Positions 26,376 to 35,800 of a DNA stretch of 64,000 nucleotides are shown here, one piece after another. The DNA lies in contig NZ_FOSZ01000004.1 of assembly GCF_900114415.1 (NCBI RefSeq), positions 248,001-312,000 of the forward strand. Direction: 5' to 3'. The notes beneath the pieces are model-generated. The model saw only the letters and a list, made by a program, of their open reading frames with translations, searched no databases and had not been told where the DNA came from. The first letter of the stretch is position 1. The number at the start of each line of letters is the position of its first letter. Source of the stretch: Shimia haliotis (GTDB taxonomy: Bacteria; Pseudomonadota; Alphaproteobacteria; Rhodobacterales; Rhodobacteraceae). Both the position numbers and the translations under genes were made by a program.

Positions 26376-27425
26376 ATGAAACTCTTGGTAACGGGCGGCG
26401 CAGGTTTCATCGGATCCGCAGTGGTGCGATTGGCGGTGTCGCGTGGACATGAAGTTGTGAACCTGGATGCGCTGACGTATGCGGCATGTCTTGAGAATGT
26501 CGCGGAAGTCGCCGAAAGCCCTCTTTATCATTTCGAAAAAGCGGACATTCGCGATCGCGCAACCCTTGATCGGGTTTTTTCAGAGCAGAACCCAGATGTC
26601 GTTATGCACCTTGCGGCGGAATCGCACGTGGATCGATCCATTGATGGGCCTGGCGATTTTATCGAAACGAATATCACTGGCACCTATAACATGCTTGAGG
26701 CCGCCCGCAGTTATTGGGTGAGTGCCGGAAAGCCCGACGGGTTTAGATTTCACCACATCTCGACAGACGAAGTTTTCGGCTCTTTGCCAGCAGATCCGGA
26801 CGTACAATTTACAGAAACCACAGCTTATGATCCGCGCAGTCCGTATTCCGCGTCCAAGGCGGCTTCTGACCACCTTGTTCGAGCTTGGCAGGAGACCTAT
26901 GGACTGCCGGTTGTTCTGACCAATTGTTCCAACAACTATGGCCCATACCATTTTCCAGAGAAGCTGATTCCGGTGATCATTCTCAACGCTTTGGCAGGCA
27001 GGGCGCTACCAATTTATGGTGATGGGTCCAACGTCCGAGATTGGCTGTTTGTAGAAGATCACGCCGATGCCCTTTTGCTTGTGGCTGAGAGGGGCGCATT
27101 GGGCCGAAGTTACAATATTGGCGGCGAGAACGAGCGTTCCAATCTGGAATTGGTAAAGACTCTGTGTGCCATTCTAGACGAGAAACGCCCGAAAGTGGGC
27201 GGGGATTCGTATGCGGACCAGATCACATTTGTAACCGATCGACCGGGCCATGATGAGCGGTATGCGATTGATCCCACTCGAATTCGCGAGGAACTTGGCT
27301 GGCGCCCGAGCGTGACGGTTGAAGAAGGCCTTGCGCGGACGGTGACTTGGTATCTGGACAATGAAGATTGGTGGCGCCCGCTTCAGGAGCGGCACGGTGT
27401 TGGTCAGCGTTTGGGTGCGGGGTAG
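26376..27425 (+). CDS. rfbB: dTDP-glucose 4,6-dehydratase
   Basis: This is the second step of dTDP-L-rhamnose synthesis. It is a 349-residue short-chain dehydrogenase fold. The NAD loop is [12 protein letters not shown] at the N-terminus, the catalytic Asp-Glu pair is in [11 protein letters not shown], and the Tyr-x-x-x-Lys is in [31 protein letters not shown] is a characteristic block. A sulfotransferase gene follows after 5 bases. Confidence 0.97.
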   Translation: MKLLVTGGAGFIGSAVVRLAVSRGHEVVNLDALTYAACLENVAEVAESPLYHFEKADIRDRATLDRVFSEQNPDVVMHLAAESHVDRSIDGPGDFIETNITGTYNMLEAARSYWVSAGKPDGFRFHHISTDEVFGSLPADPDVQFTETTAYDPRSPYSASKAASDHLVRAWQETYGLPVVLTNCSNNYGPYHFPEKLIPVIILNALAGRALPIYGDGSNVRDWLFVEDHADALLLVAERGALGRSYNIGGENERSNLELVKTLCAILDEKRPKVGGDSYADQITFVTDRPGHDERYAIDPTRIREELGWRPSVTVEEGLARTVTWYLDNEDWWRPLQERHGVGQRLGAG

Positions 27426-27430
27426 TCGAT

Positions 27431-28093
27431 ATGCCAATCGCTCGGATCGCCGGTAAACTTGTCTATTTTGCTCATGTGCCAAAGTGCGCAGGGACGGCGA
27501 TCGAGCACTATTTGGAAGCCCGGTTTGGCTCGCTGGCTTTCAAAGACAGCGCTTTTGGCTCGCTGGAGGCCAAAGGTCGCTGGAACAACAGTTCTCCGCA
27601 GCACATTCCGCTGGATGCATTGTCGAGGTTGTTTCCAGATGACTTTTTTGACGCCAGCTTTGCGGTCGTGCGCCACCCGATCGACCGTGTCGCATCAGCA
27701 TTTTTGTTTCAGCGGGAAATAGAGGGTCGGATTGCGCCCGAAACAGGGTTTGGGCCTTGGCTGAGTAACTTGTGTGCGGAGACTCAAAAAGAGCCTTTTT
27801 TGTATGACAATCATGTGCGTTCATGTGCGGACTTTATTCCAGAAACAAGCACCGTGTTTCGACTGGAAGATGGTTTGCAGAAGGTTGTTGACTGGCTTGA
27901 TCGCTTAGCGGGCAACGAAGATGGCCCGCGCCAAATCGGAAACAGCAACGCTTTGATTGAGCGATTGAAGTGGCAAGATCGTGATCCGGTGAAATTCTCA
28001 CTGAGTGATGAAGAGCGCTCACAAGTTCATGCGCTGTTTGCAGCGGACTACGAAAGGTTCGGGTATGACCCAGACGCCAACACCCGCTATTGA
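27431..28093 (+). CDS. Sulfotransferase (Sulfotransfer_2-type) inside the rhamnose operon
   Basis: This is a 220-residue protein. The PAPS 5'-phosphosulfate loop is FAHVPKCAGTAIEHYL (Lys18) and the 3'-phosphate site is FAVVRHPIDRVASAF, as in carbohydrate sulfotransferases of the Sulfotransfer_2 group. There is no signal or membrane segment, so it should act in the cytoplasm. It starts 5 bases after rfbB and overlaps the start of rfbD by 29 bases, which couples it to rhamnose synthesis and suggests a rhamnose-containing acceptor. I start it at the ATG at 27431. Confidence 0.9.
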   Translation: MPIARIAGKLVYFAHVPKCAGTAIEHYLEARFGSLAFKDSAFGSLEAKGRWNNSSPQHIPLDALSRLFPDDFFDASFAVVRHPIDRVASAFLFQREIEGRIAPETGFGPWLSNLCAETQKEPFLYDNHVRSCADFIPETSTVFRLEDGLQKVVDWLDRLAGNEDGPRQIGNSNALIERLKWQDRDPVKFSLSDEERSQVHALFAADYERFGYDPDANTRY

Positions 28094-28943
28094 TGCGCCA
28101 ATTCTGGTTTTTGGACGAACCGGGCAAGTCGCTACAGAACTAAGACTACAAAGCGACCGTGTGATCGCGCTGGGTCGCGACGAGGTCGATTTATCTGATC
28201 CGGCGGCCTGTGCGAGGGCGATCAAGGAGGCAGATGCGGGAGCTGTAATCAATGCAGCGGCATATACGGCCGTGGATCGCGCAGAAGAGGAAGAAGCCCT
28301 TGCCACTTTGGTCAACGGTGCCGCTCCGACGGCTATGGCCGAGGCCTGCGCGGCTCGGGAATTGCCGTTGGTGCATATCTCCACTGACTACGTTTTTGAT
28401 GGTCAAGGTACTAGCGCGTGGAAACCAAACGATTTGACCGGTCCATTGGGCGCATATGGCCGCTCAAAACTTGCTGGTGAGCAGGGCATTCGCAACGCGG
28501 GAGCACACGCATCAATATTGCGCACAAGCTGGGTTTTTTCGGCGCACGGCAACAATTTTGTAAAAACAATGCTACGTGTGTCGGAAACTCGGAATGCGCT
28601 GACTGTTGTGGCTGATCAGGTTGGCGGCCCGACGTCGGCCGCGGATATAGCTGCGGCCTGTCTTGTTATGACGGACGCGATGATTGTGGGACAGGCCGGC
28701 GGCACTTTCCATTTTGCCGGCGAACCGGATGTAAGCTGGGCAGAATTTGCCCGTGAAATCTTCGCTCAGTCTGGGCGAGAGGTGACGGTCACGGACATAC
28801 CAGCGTCTGACTATCCTACACCTGCGAAACGCCCTTCAAACTCGCGTATGGACTGTACTGACCTGGAGCGGGAATTTGGAATTGCGCGCCCCAATTGGCG
28901 GGCCAGCCTAGCGGTTGTTTTGAACGATTTGAAAGGTAGCTGA
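28065..28943 (+). CDS. rfbD: dTDP-4-dehydrorhamnose reductase
   Basis: This is the last step of dTDP-L-rhamnose synthesis. It is a 292-residue Rossmann reductase with [14 protein letters not shown] at the N-terminus, [11 protein letters not shown], and the Tyr-x-x-x-Lys in [13 protein letters not shown] start it at the ATG at 28065, inside the end of the sulfotransferase gene, with a weak AAGG upstream. rfbA starts one base after its stop. Confidence 0.95.
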   Translation: MTQTPTPAIDAPILVFGRTGQVATELRLQSDRVIALGRDEVDLSDPAACARAIKEADAGAVINAAAYTAVDRAEEEEALATLVNGAAPTAMAEACAARELPLVHISTDYVFDGQGTSAWKPNDLTGPLGAYGRSKLAGEQGIRNAGAHASILRTSWVFSAHGNNFVKTMLRVSETRNALTVVADQVGGPTSAADIAAACLVMTDAMIVGQAGGTFHFAGEPDVSWAEFAREIFAQSGREVTVTDIPASDYPTPAKRPSNSRMDCTDLEREFGIARPNWRASLAVVLNDLKGS

Positions 28944-28944
28944 C

Positions 28945-29820
28945 ATGAGCAAGCGTAAAGGCATCATTCTGGCGGGGGGCTCTGGCACCCGACTTTATCC
29001 AATCACAATGGGTGTGTCGAAACAGCTCCTACCGATTTATGACAAGCCGATGATCTATTATCCTCTCAGCGTGCTGATGCTGGCGGGTATCCGAGAAGTG
29101 GCGATCATCACCACACCAGAAGATCAGATCCAGTTTCAACGACTTTTACAGGACGGCGGCCAATACGGCATGCAGTTCACCTATATCGTGCAGCCAAGTC
29201 CTGACGGATTGGCACAGGCGTTTATTCTGGCAGAAGATTTTCTTGATGGCGCCCCCTCCACATTGGTTTTGGGGGACAACATCTTCTTTGGTCATGGTCT
29301 TCCGGAACTGTTGGCGAGCGCGGATCAAAAGGAAGCTGGCGGCACCGTGTTCGGATATCGCGTTGCTGACCCGGAGCGTTATGGTGTCGTTGATTTTGAC
29401 GACGAAGGGCGGGCGGTGTCGATTATAGAAAAACCGGAAGTCCCACCGTCGAATTTTGCGGTCACCGGTCTCTACTTTCTGGATGGAAGTGCCTCTGAGC
29501 GCGCCCGCAAAGTGCAGCCTTCGGCGCGCGGTGAGCTGGAGATAACCACGCTTCTGGAGATGTATTTGCATGAGGGCAATTTGTCGGTGGAGCGCATGGG
29601 ACGTGGCTACGCGTGGCTGGATACCGGAACACACGGGTCGCTCTTGGACGCTGGAAATTTTGTCCGAACACTGGAGCAACGCCAAGGCCTGCAATCCGGC
29701 TGTCCTGACGAAATTGCCTTTGACCAAGGCTGGATCACGCGGGATCGGCTTGAAGAGCGTGCCAAGCTTTTTGCCAAGAACGCCTATGGCCGGTATCTCG
29801 AAGGACTTCTGAAAGGCTGA
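28945..29820 (+). CDS. rfbA: Glucose-1-phosphate thymidylyltransferase
   Basis: This is the first step of dTDP-L-rhamnose synthesis, making dTDP-glucose. It has 291 residues. [16 protein letters not shown] is the nucleotide-binding signature, followed by [20 protein letters not shown], and [18 protein letters not shown] near the end. It is the last gene of the operon and ends 3 bases from a convergent sulfotransferase gene. Confidence 0.97.
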   Translation: MSKRKGIILAGGSGTRLYPITMGVSKQLLPIYDKPMIYYPLSVLMLAGIREVAIITTPEDQIQFQRLLQDGGQYGMQFTYIVQPSPDGLAQAFILAEDFLDGAPSTLVLGDNIFFGHGLPELLASADQKEAGGTVFGYRVADPERYGVVDFDDEGRAVSIIEKPEVPPSNFAVTGLYFLDGSASERARKVQPSARGELEITTLLEMYLHEGNLSVERMGRGYAWLDTGTHGSLLDAGNFVRTLEQRQGLQSGCPDEIAFDQGWITRDRLEERAKLFAKNAYGRYLEGLLKG

Positions 29821-29823
29821 TCG

Positions 29824-30687
29824 TCACAGCCAACTTGCTGGAGGTTCAAGGCCAAGGTCGGTCAGTTCTGATTTGATCCGTTCGACATCCTCTGTGAACA
29901 GGTCGGGAAAGAACTCTGGCATCGGACGCTTGACCGATTCCGTCATGCGTTTGTCCAAAATCTGTTGGGGATAGTCGAAGTTCGAGATATCGAGAAAGTC
30001 TTCGATTTTCTTGAGCGTCCCGCGCTGATCTTCGTGTAGGTCTTCGTAAAACAACGGCATCCATGTGCCTTCGGGCAATCCCTCTTTCACGCGCCTTAAG
30101 ACCGCTCCGTATTCTGCGTTGTCCCACAGGAAGTCTTTTTTCGCAAAGGCCTGAAACTCTTCTGGTGTCCATGTATCGAGCTTGTCGACCTGATTGGTGA
30201 CTTGCAGGTGGAATTTCGTATGACTCCAGAGGCGTTTGATCGGGTCCCTCATTGTGTACAGGACGCGTAGTTTGTTGCAGTCATCATGAATGCGCGGCCA
30301 GGCTTCTACTGGGACGTGAGCCGTAAGATTTGAAAACTCGCAGGCGTATTTTTGGTTGCCGCGCAGCTCGAACAAATTGCGAAACCAGTGATCATCAACC
30401 GGACGGCTGAGGTAGGCGCTAACCCAGTGCAGGTTGTGGCGAATGCGGTCGATATTGGCGCGATCAGGATCAAAGCGATTGAGGTATTGCTGCTTGGCGT
30501 TTCTCATGCGCCTTTGATCGCTTAGCAATCCAGAATTGACGTAGCGATGATAGAAATAGTGGATTTCTTTCTCGAGCGAAAAATGCAACTCGGGGTGTCG
30601 CGAAAGCACTGTATAGAGCCATGTGGTGCCGGCCTTCATGGCGCCGATACTCAGGAAAAGATTTCCAAAAAGCTGTTGTTGGCTCAT
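29824..30687 (-). CDS. Sulfotransferase (heparan-sulfate/Sulfotransfer_1 type)
   Basis: This is a 287-residue protein. The 5'-phosphosulfate loop is SIGAMKAGTTWLYTVLSRHP (Lys18), then EKEIHYF, and the 3'-phosphate site is LYTMRDPIKRLWSHTKFH. This layout is that of polysaccharide N/O-sulfotransferases of the heparan type. It is cytoplasmic by sequence. It is encoded with a second sulfotransferase 48 bases upstream, on the strand opposite to the rhamnose operon. Confidence 0.92.
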   Translation of the reverse strand: MSQQQLFGNLFLSIGAMKAGTTWLYTVLSRHPELHFSLEKEIHYFYHRYVNSGLLSDQRRMRNAKQQYLNRFDPDRANIDRIRHNLHWVSAYLSRPVDDHWFRNLFELRGNQKYACEFSNLTAHVPVEAWPRIHDDCNKLRVLYTMRDPIKRLWSHTKFHLQVTNQVDKLDTWTPEEFQAFAKKDFLWDNAEYGAVLRRVKEGLPEGTWMPLFYEDLHEDQRGTLKKIEDFLDISNFDYPQQILDKRMTESVKRPMPEFFPDLFTEDVERIKSELTDLGLEPPASWL

Positions 30688-30735
30688 TGTTCGTTCTCCA
30701 CGAAAGAGGCCTCAATAATGTGAGGACTGTCGCCC

Positions 30736-31440
30736 TCAAATGTCCCAATCAAAACTACGCCCAAGCAAGGCTTCCAACGTCTGAATGTCCTCACGGAAAA
30801 TACTTTTCAGGCGTTTCATGTCGTCAGGCAATACGTCAAGTCGATTGGGCGTTGGAGATGTGGTTGTGTCCAACAATGATCGGTCAATCAAGTCATAAAC
30901 ACCGGGTTCAACGCCGACGTGAGTCGCGACTTTCTTGAGCACGGCTCGACCGTCTACCTTGATCTCATCCTGGGTCAGAACCAGCAATTGATCTTTGGAG
31001 AAATGAGCCAGCCACCGGCCCAAATGTTTTCCGTACAGTCCGCCTTCCGTGGTGTTGCGAGAGAACAGGGGGTTTTGAGAGCCTTCGTTGTTTCTGATAG
31101 CCTGCGCCGCGGCAGAAATCGCCCTTTCGACGGGATTGCGCAGAATGACCATAAGACGCAGGTCGGGTGCCAACTCTTTCAGCTCCGCGATGCGAGCGTC
31201 GGTGATGCGCAAATATGCGGGGGTTATTTCGCCGGTTTTTCCGCCGATGTGATCGATCTGTTTGCCGCTGAACATCCTTTGGTATTGGACAATCTTGCGT
31301 CCCATTTGGTCGCGGCGATCCCAAAAATGGATCTCTTTGCCACGAGGAAAATAGATGTCTGGGTGCATGCAAAGGCGCTTGAAAAGCCAGGTCGTTGCGG
31401 CTTTCTGTGCGCCGATACCTACGAAATCAGGTCGCGACAT
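30736..31440 (-). CDS. Sulfotransferase (heparan-sulfate/Sulfotransfer_1 type)
   Basis: This is a 234-residue protein. The PAPS loop is VGIGAQKAATTWLFKRLCMHP (Lys13), followed by GKEIHFWDRR and TPAYL, and the 3'-phosphate site is LRLMVILRNPVERAISAAAQ. It is shorter than the neighbour at 29824 but of the same group, so the two may sulfate different positions. AGGAGG occurs upstream of the ATG, somewhat far away. The 117-bp region before it separates it from the RTX gene. Confidence 0.92.
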   Translation of the reverse strand: MSRPDFVGIGAQKAATTWLFKRLCMHPDIYFPRGKEIHFWDRRDQMGRKIVQYQRMFSGKQIDHIGGKTGEITPAYLRITDARIAELKELAPDLRLMVILRNPVERAISAAAQAIRNNEGSQNPLFSRNTTEGGLYGKHLGRWLAHFSKDQLLVLTQDEIKVDGRAVLKKVATHVGVEPGVYDLIDRSLLDTTTSPTPNRLDVLPDDMKRLKSIFREDIQTLEALLGRSFDWDI

Positions 31441-31485
31441 ACCCCGTCCACACCTCCTAAATGAGCGTCATATCTGGAGTAACAG

Positions 31486-31503
31486 GCGCTGGAAGAACAG
31501 CGC
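31486..31503. other. Hairpin in the gap between RTX and sulfotransferase genes
   Basis: A perfect 6-bp stem GCGCTG/CAGCGC with a 6-nt loop sits 55 bases past the RTX stop. The T-rich run lies on the plus-strand side (from 31508), whereas the flanking genes are on the minus strand, so calling it their terminator is uncertain. Confidence 0.35.
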
Positions 31504-31557
31504 AACCTCTTTTTAGAAACACCCGATGACATTAAAAGTAGGTACAGTGATATTTGG

Positions 31558-34233
31558 CTAAAAAAGAAAGTCAGATGAGTCCAGTTGATCCAGCTGCACA
31601 CCAATGAGGGTGATTTGCCCGTTATGCCCCGTGTCGATCACAACATTCCCGTTTGCGGTTGAAAGAATGTGATTGGCCAACAGGTCCTGAATAGACGTGA
31701 TGGCTGCAACGCCCCGTAGGTCAATGGTTTCATTCGCATTGGCTGCATCGAAGTCCATGATGGTGTCCTGTCCGTGTCCGGAGGCAAACACAAAGGCATC
31801 GCCATTTTGACCGCCGGTGAGGACGTCATCACCGACACCACCGATCAATGTGTCAAATCCGCCCCCGCCGAACAGTGTGTCGTTGTCGCCGCCCCCACGT
31901 AGGTGATCGTTTCCGGCATCGCCACGCGCGATGTCGTGACCGGCGCCTCCAACAAACGTGTCGTTGCCGTTGCCTCCCCAAAAACGATCATGACTGTTGC
32001 CCCCATCAGCGCTGTCATGTCCGTTGCCACCATATAGCCAATCGGTGCCACCGCTGCCGATCAGCGTGTCATTGCCCTGTTGACCAAAAAGGGTGTCTGC
32101 ATAAACACCGCCGTCCAGAAAATCATTGCCTTCGCCGCCACGTAGCATGTCATAGAGATTGCCGCCGACCAATGTGTCCGACCCTGCGCCACCATCGAGT
32201 GTGTCGTCGCCGCCATTGCCGCGCAGCAAGTCATTTCCGGCTCCGCCAAAAAGGCGGTCGCGGCCGAACTCTCCCAGAAGCGTGTCGTTGCCATTGCCGC
32301 CATAAATCGTGTCGCTGTCACGTCCGCCGTGCAGGCGATCCGAACCTTCGCCTCCCTGAAGCAAATCATTGCCAACCCCGCCGCGCAGCGTGTCGTTTCC
32401 GGCTTCTCCAAATAGGCTGTCGCGTCCATTGCCACCGAGGATGCTGTCGTTGTCACCGCCGCCTTCGATGGTGTCTTGTTGACCGCCACCCTCGATGGTG
32501 TCGTTTCCTGCGCCACCGCGCAGTATGTCCTCTCCGCTTCCTCCGATCAGCCGGTCGTTGCCTGTGCCACCATAAAGCGCATCGTTTCCAATCCCACCTC
32601 TCAGCAGGTCATCTCCGGCCAGACCCGCGAGTGTGTCATGCCCTGCGCCTCCTTCCAGATTGTCGCCGGCAGCGGTGCCAATAAGCGTATCATTTTCTGA
32701 ACCGGGCACCGGCTCAGGGTCTGGGTCCGGTTCGGGATCTGGATCGGGTGTTGGAGGCTGGGTTACGGGCGAAGTCGCAGGATGGTCGATGACGCCGACC
32801 AGTGCGGCATGTAGGGTTGCCTCTGTGAGTCCGGCCCCCGAAGCGATAATTTCCAATATGTCGTTGCCATAGGTCAGAATGGCACCGGTCGAGGTGATTG
32901 TCGTAAAGATTTGGCCGATGGGATAGGACCCGAGTGCGAAGGTGAGGTCGATTCTGTCTACGCCAACTTGGAAGTCTGCAATCACATCTCGTTGTCCATC
33001 AGCGCCAAACACAAAAACGTCCACACCGTCGCCGCCGGTCAATGTATTCTGCCCATTGCCATCGCGCAGAATGTCGTCACCTGCGCCGGCGGCAACAGTT
33101 CCACTTCCTTCTATTGCGAGCGTGTCGTTTTGGGGCGTGCCGATCAAATGGCCCGAACTTCCCACGACAAGATCGCCCAGGGCGGCAATATTTATCACCA
33201 GATGGGTCACACCGGCCTCTGACCCTGAACCGACAAACACGTGAATGTCACTGCCAACTACACTGGAAGAAAGGGCGGAAACGGAGTGAAGGCTTGTGTC
33301 GCCGGTGTCGATAAGCGTGTCCAGAGCTATAAGGGTGCCGTCCGGCAGAAGGGTCAACAGCGTTACGCCGCCGTCAGAGCCTCCCGCGATGACAAAGACA
33401 TGGTCTCTGACGGATATTACATCGATTTCCGTGACGTTTTGGAACCGGCTTAGACCGGTGTCCAACGCGTGATCGGTGAGCACCAAATTACCGTCGCTTG
33501 CCACTTGAAGCACGGAAAGGCTTGACGTGCCCGACGCTGCAACAACGAGAAAATCTGCACCGTCTATTGTTGCTGGCTCGATGGCTGTGATGGTGTGCAC
33601 CGGTAGTCCGTCGGCCGCACCTAAAGAGCCGTAGTGTTGAAGCTGCCCAGAGGCGGAAACTTGATATATGTCGATCCCGTTGGACAAAGCAGAACCGGTA
33701 TAGAGAAAGCTGCCTTGATCAGTCGCGAGACGCGCCATGGTGGAAATGCCATTTGCGAAGGGGCTCACGGTACCGGAAATGGTTTGCACTAAGGCCAGTG
33801 TTCCCGACGTGGTTTCTTGATAGACTCTCAGGCTCGTGCTGTTGGGTTCTGATACATAGATGAGTGTGGCTGAACTGGATTGATCCGCGAGCACAACGCC
33901 TGCGTTTCCATAGTGATCTCCATTGGAAAGGAACGTTCTGATTGATCCTGCGGACGTTGCGGTGGCCTGCTCGATGAGGGCGTCAAGCATGGTGCGAGAC
34001 AGGCTGAGAAGTGAGCTGTCAGAGCCCAGCGAAATTCTGTTGTCTGTCAGGCTGTGTTGGGTCGTGACAGATGCACCGCCGCCGACGGGTGTTGAAATCT
34101 CGGTTGCGGTGCCCAGCCCATGGTGAAAAACCGTCACTCCCGAATTGGAGGACATGGGTGTGAAGGACAGCGTGTCGGACGCAAAGCTGAAACTACCACT
34201 GGTCAACAGACCGGTGAAACTGAATGAGAGCAT
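31558..34233 (-). CDS. Large secreted RTX calcium-binding protein with N-terminal beta-propeller-like region
   Basis: This is an 891-residue protein with no Sec signal. Residues about 110-380 contain repeated blocks such as VFVIAGGSDGGVTLLTLLPDG and FLVVAASGTSSLSVLQVASDG, which look like blades of a lactonase-type beta-propeller. A first RTX-like patch and a PDPEPDPDPEP linker follow, then 33 uninterrupted GGxGxDxLx nonapeptides. The C-terminus ends in SSDFLF, typical of type I secretion signals. I start it at the ATG at 34233 (MLSFSFTGLL); the frame allows 40 more residues from an ATG at 34353. Type I exporter genes are not in the window. Surface or matrix association with the polysaccharide is an inference. 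Confidence 0.88.
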   Translation of the reverse strand: MLSFSFTGLLTSGSFSFASDTLSFTPMSSNSGVTVFHHGLGTATEISTPVGGGASVTTQHSLTDNRISLGSDSSLLSLSRTMLDALIEQATATSAGSIRTFLSNGDHYGNAGVVLADQSSSATLIYVSEPNSTSLRVYQETTSGTLALVQTISGTVSPFANGISTMARLATDQGSFLYTGSALSNGIDIYQVSASGQLQHYGSLGAADGLPVHTITAIEPATIDGADFLVVAASGTSSLSVLQVASDGNLVLTDHALDTGLSRFQNVTEIDVISVRDHVFVIAGGSDGGVTLLTLLPDGTLIALDTLIDTGDTSLHSVSALSSSVVGSDIHVFVGSGSEAGVTHLVINIAALGDLVVGSSGHLIGTPQNDTLAIEGSGTVAAGAGDDILRDGNGQNTLTGGDGVDVFVFGADGQRDVIADFQVGVDRIDLTFALGSYPIGQIFTTITSTGAILTYGNDILEIIASGAGLTEATLHAALVGVIDHPATSPVTQPPTPDPDPEPDPDPEPVPGSENDTLIGTAAGDNLEGGAGHDTLAGLAGDDLLRGGIGNDALYGGTGNDRLIGGSGEDILRGGAGNDTIEGGGQQDTIEGGGDNDSILGGNGRDSLFGEAGNDTLRGGVGNDLLQGGEGSDRLHGGRDSDTIYGGNGNDTLLGEFGRDRLFGGAGNDLLRGNGGDDTLDGGAGSDTLVGGNLYDMLRGGEGNDFLDGGVYADTLFGQQGNDTLIGSGGTDWLYGGNGHDSADGGNSHDRFWGGNGNDTFVGGAGHDIARGDAGNDHLRGGGDNDTLFGGGGFDTLIGGVGDDVLTGGQNGDAFVFASGHGQDTIMDFDAANANETIDLRGVAAITSIQDLLANHILSTANGNVVIDTGHNGQITLIGVQLDQLDSSDFLF
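31789..32679 (-). repeat. 33 tandem RTX nonapeptide repeats within the gene
   Basis: Exactly 33 consecutive 27-bp units encode GGxGxDxLx-type nonapeptides, folding into a Ca-binding parallel beta-roll. Units such as GGAGNDLLR and GGNGNDTLL recur with variation, so the DNA copies are diverged. Confidence 0.95.
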
Positions 34234-34483
34234 AAAAAATACCTGCGCCGGATCGGCAAAAATGGTGCCCAAATATGTCGGAAACAGCCGAATTCGCGCG
34301 GGCGGAAATGTGTTGAAATCGTGGAAGATAGAACAGAAGCGTCGAGAATTCATCGCAATTTTTAGTACTTCCCAATCGGGGTGCTATGCGGAATTTTGGT
34401 CAAAAGAGATCGGCAGATTTAGGGTTTCTCCAATCGGGAGCGATGGTTAAGAAGGGGCAAGTGCATTAAGGTTTGGGCGTGCG
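34234..34483. promoter_or_regulatory. Divergent region between RTX and first glycosyltransferase gene
   Basis: This 250-bp region, given the RTX start chosen here, is AT-richer than its surroundings. It holds CCAATCGGG twice, 58 bases apart (34372-34380 and 34430-34438); each copy is within a small dyad. It should contain the promoters for both genes; no confident boxes are seen. Confidence 0.35.
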
Positions 34484-35800
34484 ATGCTTTTGATCGATAT
34501 GTTTAAACGCGACAAACTCTCGAGATTTTCTAGAGCAATTCGCGAAGAGGGATTGTCTGGCGCGTTGGCCCGGACAAAGCAATACGTTAGCAATCGTATG
34601 GCAGGGCGCGGGTACTCGGCGTTAATCCGCAGCGGTCGGGAACGGCCGAAAGCGCCTTCGGAGTACCTGTCCTCCCTTTGGTTGGATCTTGCCGAAAACG
34701 ACGGCTTCCACATTTCACAACCTCCGGCGATTTTGAACAAACGCCGCAAGATCGCGATGATCGGTGATCTGAACTTACCGCAATGCCGCAAGTATCGGGT
34801 CGAACAGTTAGATGAAATCTGGCGGCTTGCTGACGTGGAGTACATTTATTCCCACTATGAGGACGTGACGCGTTCGACCACGATCATGCAAGATGCCACA
34901 CACGTTATGTTCTATCGGTTGGCCACAACGCCTTTGACCAGCATGCTGAGCTACGAGGCGCGGCGACTAAGGTTGCCCATTCTGTATGATCTTGATGACC
35001 CGCTGTTTTCCGTTTCTGCATATGGCACCTACGAAAACATGAAGGCGCTGCCTGTTTGGCGGAAGACGCATTTCATGAACGAGGCGCCGAAGTATCTGGA
35101 CGTCATGAACAGTGCAGACATGATCAGCGTGTCCACTCCGGGAATGCAGGCGCATGCAGGGCTTTATTCAACGCGCCCTGTCTTGATGCGCCGAAACTTT
35201 GCGGATCAGCAGGCGTTGGAGGCCGGCACGCGCGCGATTCAATCCCGTACCAAAAGAGATGGATTTCGTGTTGCTTTTGCCAGTGGGTCACAGGGTCATG
35301 AAATCGACTTCAACCTAATTGCGGATGATGTGACAGGTTTCCTTTCGGAGGGCGGGGATCGCAAGCTTGTCATTTTGGGGCATTTTGACCGCAAGCTGCT
35401 GCCTGCCGAGTTGCGAAGTCAGGTAGAAACCCACCCCTTCAGGGACTACGAAACCTACCTGCGGACACTGTCGACGGTGGATTGCGCGGTGATGCCGTTG
35501 ACAGATGACATCTTCAATCGCTGCAAGAGCGCGGTGCGCGTGATTGATGCGGCATCTGTCGGTGTTCCGAGCATTGTCGGGTCGGTGAGCGACATGGCTG
35601 AGGTGGTGGACCATGGGCGCAGCGGACTGGTCCTGAACGCCACTGACGGTTGGGCGGAAGCGCTCGATCGGATGGCTCGGGATCGCTCCGAGACTGCGGA
35701 AATGGGGCGTGTCGCCCGCGAATTGCTCGAGAGCCGCTGGAGTGCGCGTCTTGATGCGCCGGTTGTTGATCCTGAACTGATCCGTTGGGTGAAGGCATGA
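34484..35800 (+). CDS. Glycosyltransferase, GT4-like
   Basis: This is a 438-residue protein. The N-terminal domain has LPILYDLDDPLFSVSAYGTYENM, a pattern common in GT-B transferases of surface-polysaccharide loci. The C-terminal GT4-type domain has KSAVRVIDAASVGVPSIVGS with the acidic/variable donor loop and HGRSGLVLNATDGWAEAL. The donor sugar is unknown. An internal ATG at 34499 is an alternative start; no clear ribosome site is seen for either. It overlaps the next glycosyltransferase by 4 bases (ATGA). Confidence 0.88.
   Translation: MLLIDMFKRDKLSRFSRAIREEGLSGALARTKQYVSNRMAGRGYSALIRSGRERPKAPSEYLSSLWLDLAENDGFHISQPPAILNKRRKIAMIGDLNLPQCRKYRVEQLDEIWRLADVEYIYSHYEDVTRSTTIMQDATHVMFYRLATTPLTSMLSYEARRLRLPILYDLDDPLFSVSAYGTYENMKALPVWRKTHFMNEAPKYLDVMNSADMISVSTPGMQAHAGLYSTRPVLMRRNFADQQALEAGTRAIQSRTKRDGFRVAFASGSQGHEIDFNLIADDVTGFLSEGGDRKLVILGHFDRKLLPAELRSQVETHPFRDYETYLRTLSTVDCAVMPLTDDIFNRCKSAVRVIDAASVGVPSIVGSVSDMAEVVDHGRSGLVLNATDGWAEALDRMARDRSETAEMGRVARELLESRWSARLDAPVVDPELIRWVKA

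Noticed and set aside
31789..32679. Regularly spaced repeats considered as a CRISPR array
   Set aside because: The period is 27 bases in frame without conserved repeat/spacer alternation; it encodes RTX nonapeptides.
31848..32684. Cys/Arg/His-rich plus-strand frame across the RTX repeats
   Set aside because: It is the reverse reading of the 27-bp RTX units, so its periodic Cys-rich look is an artefact.
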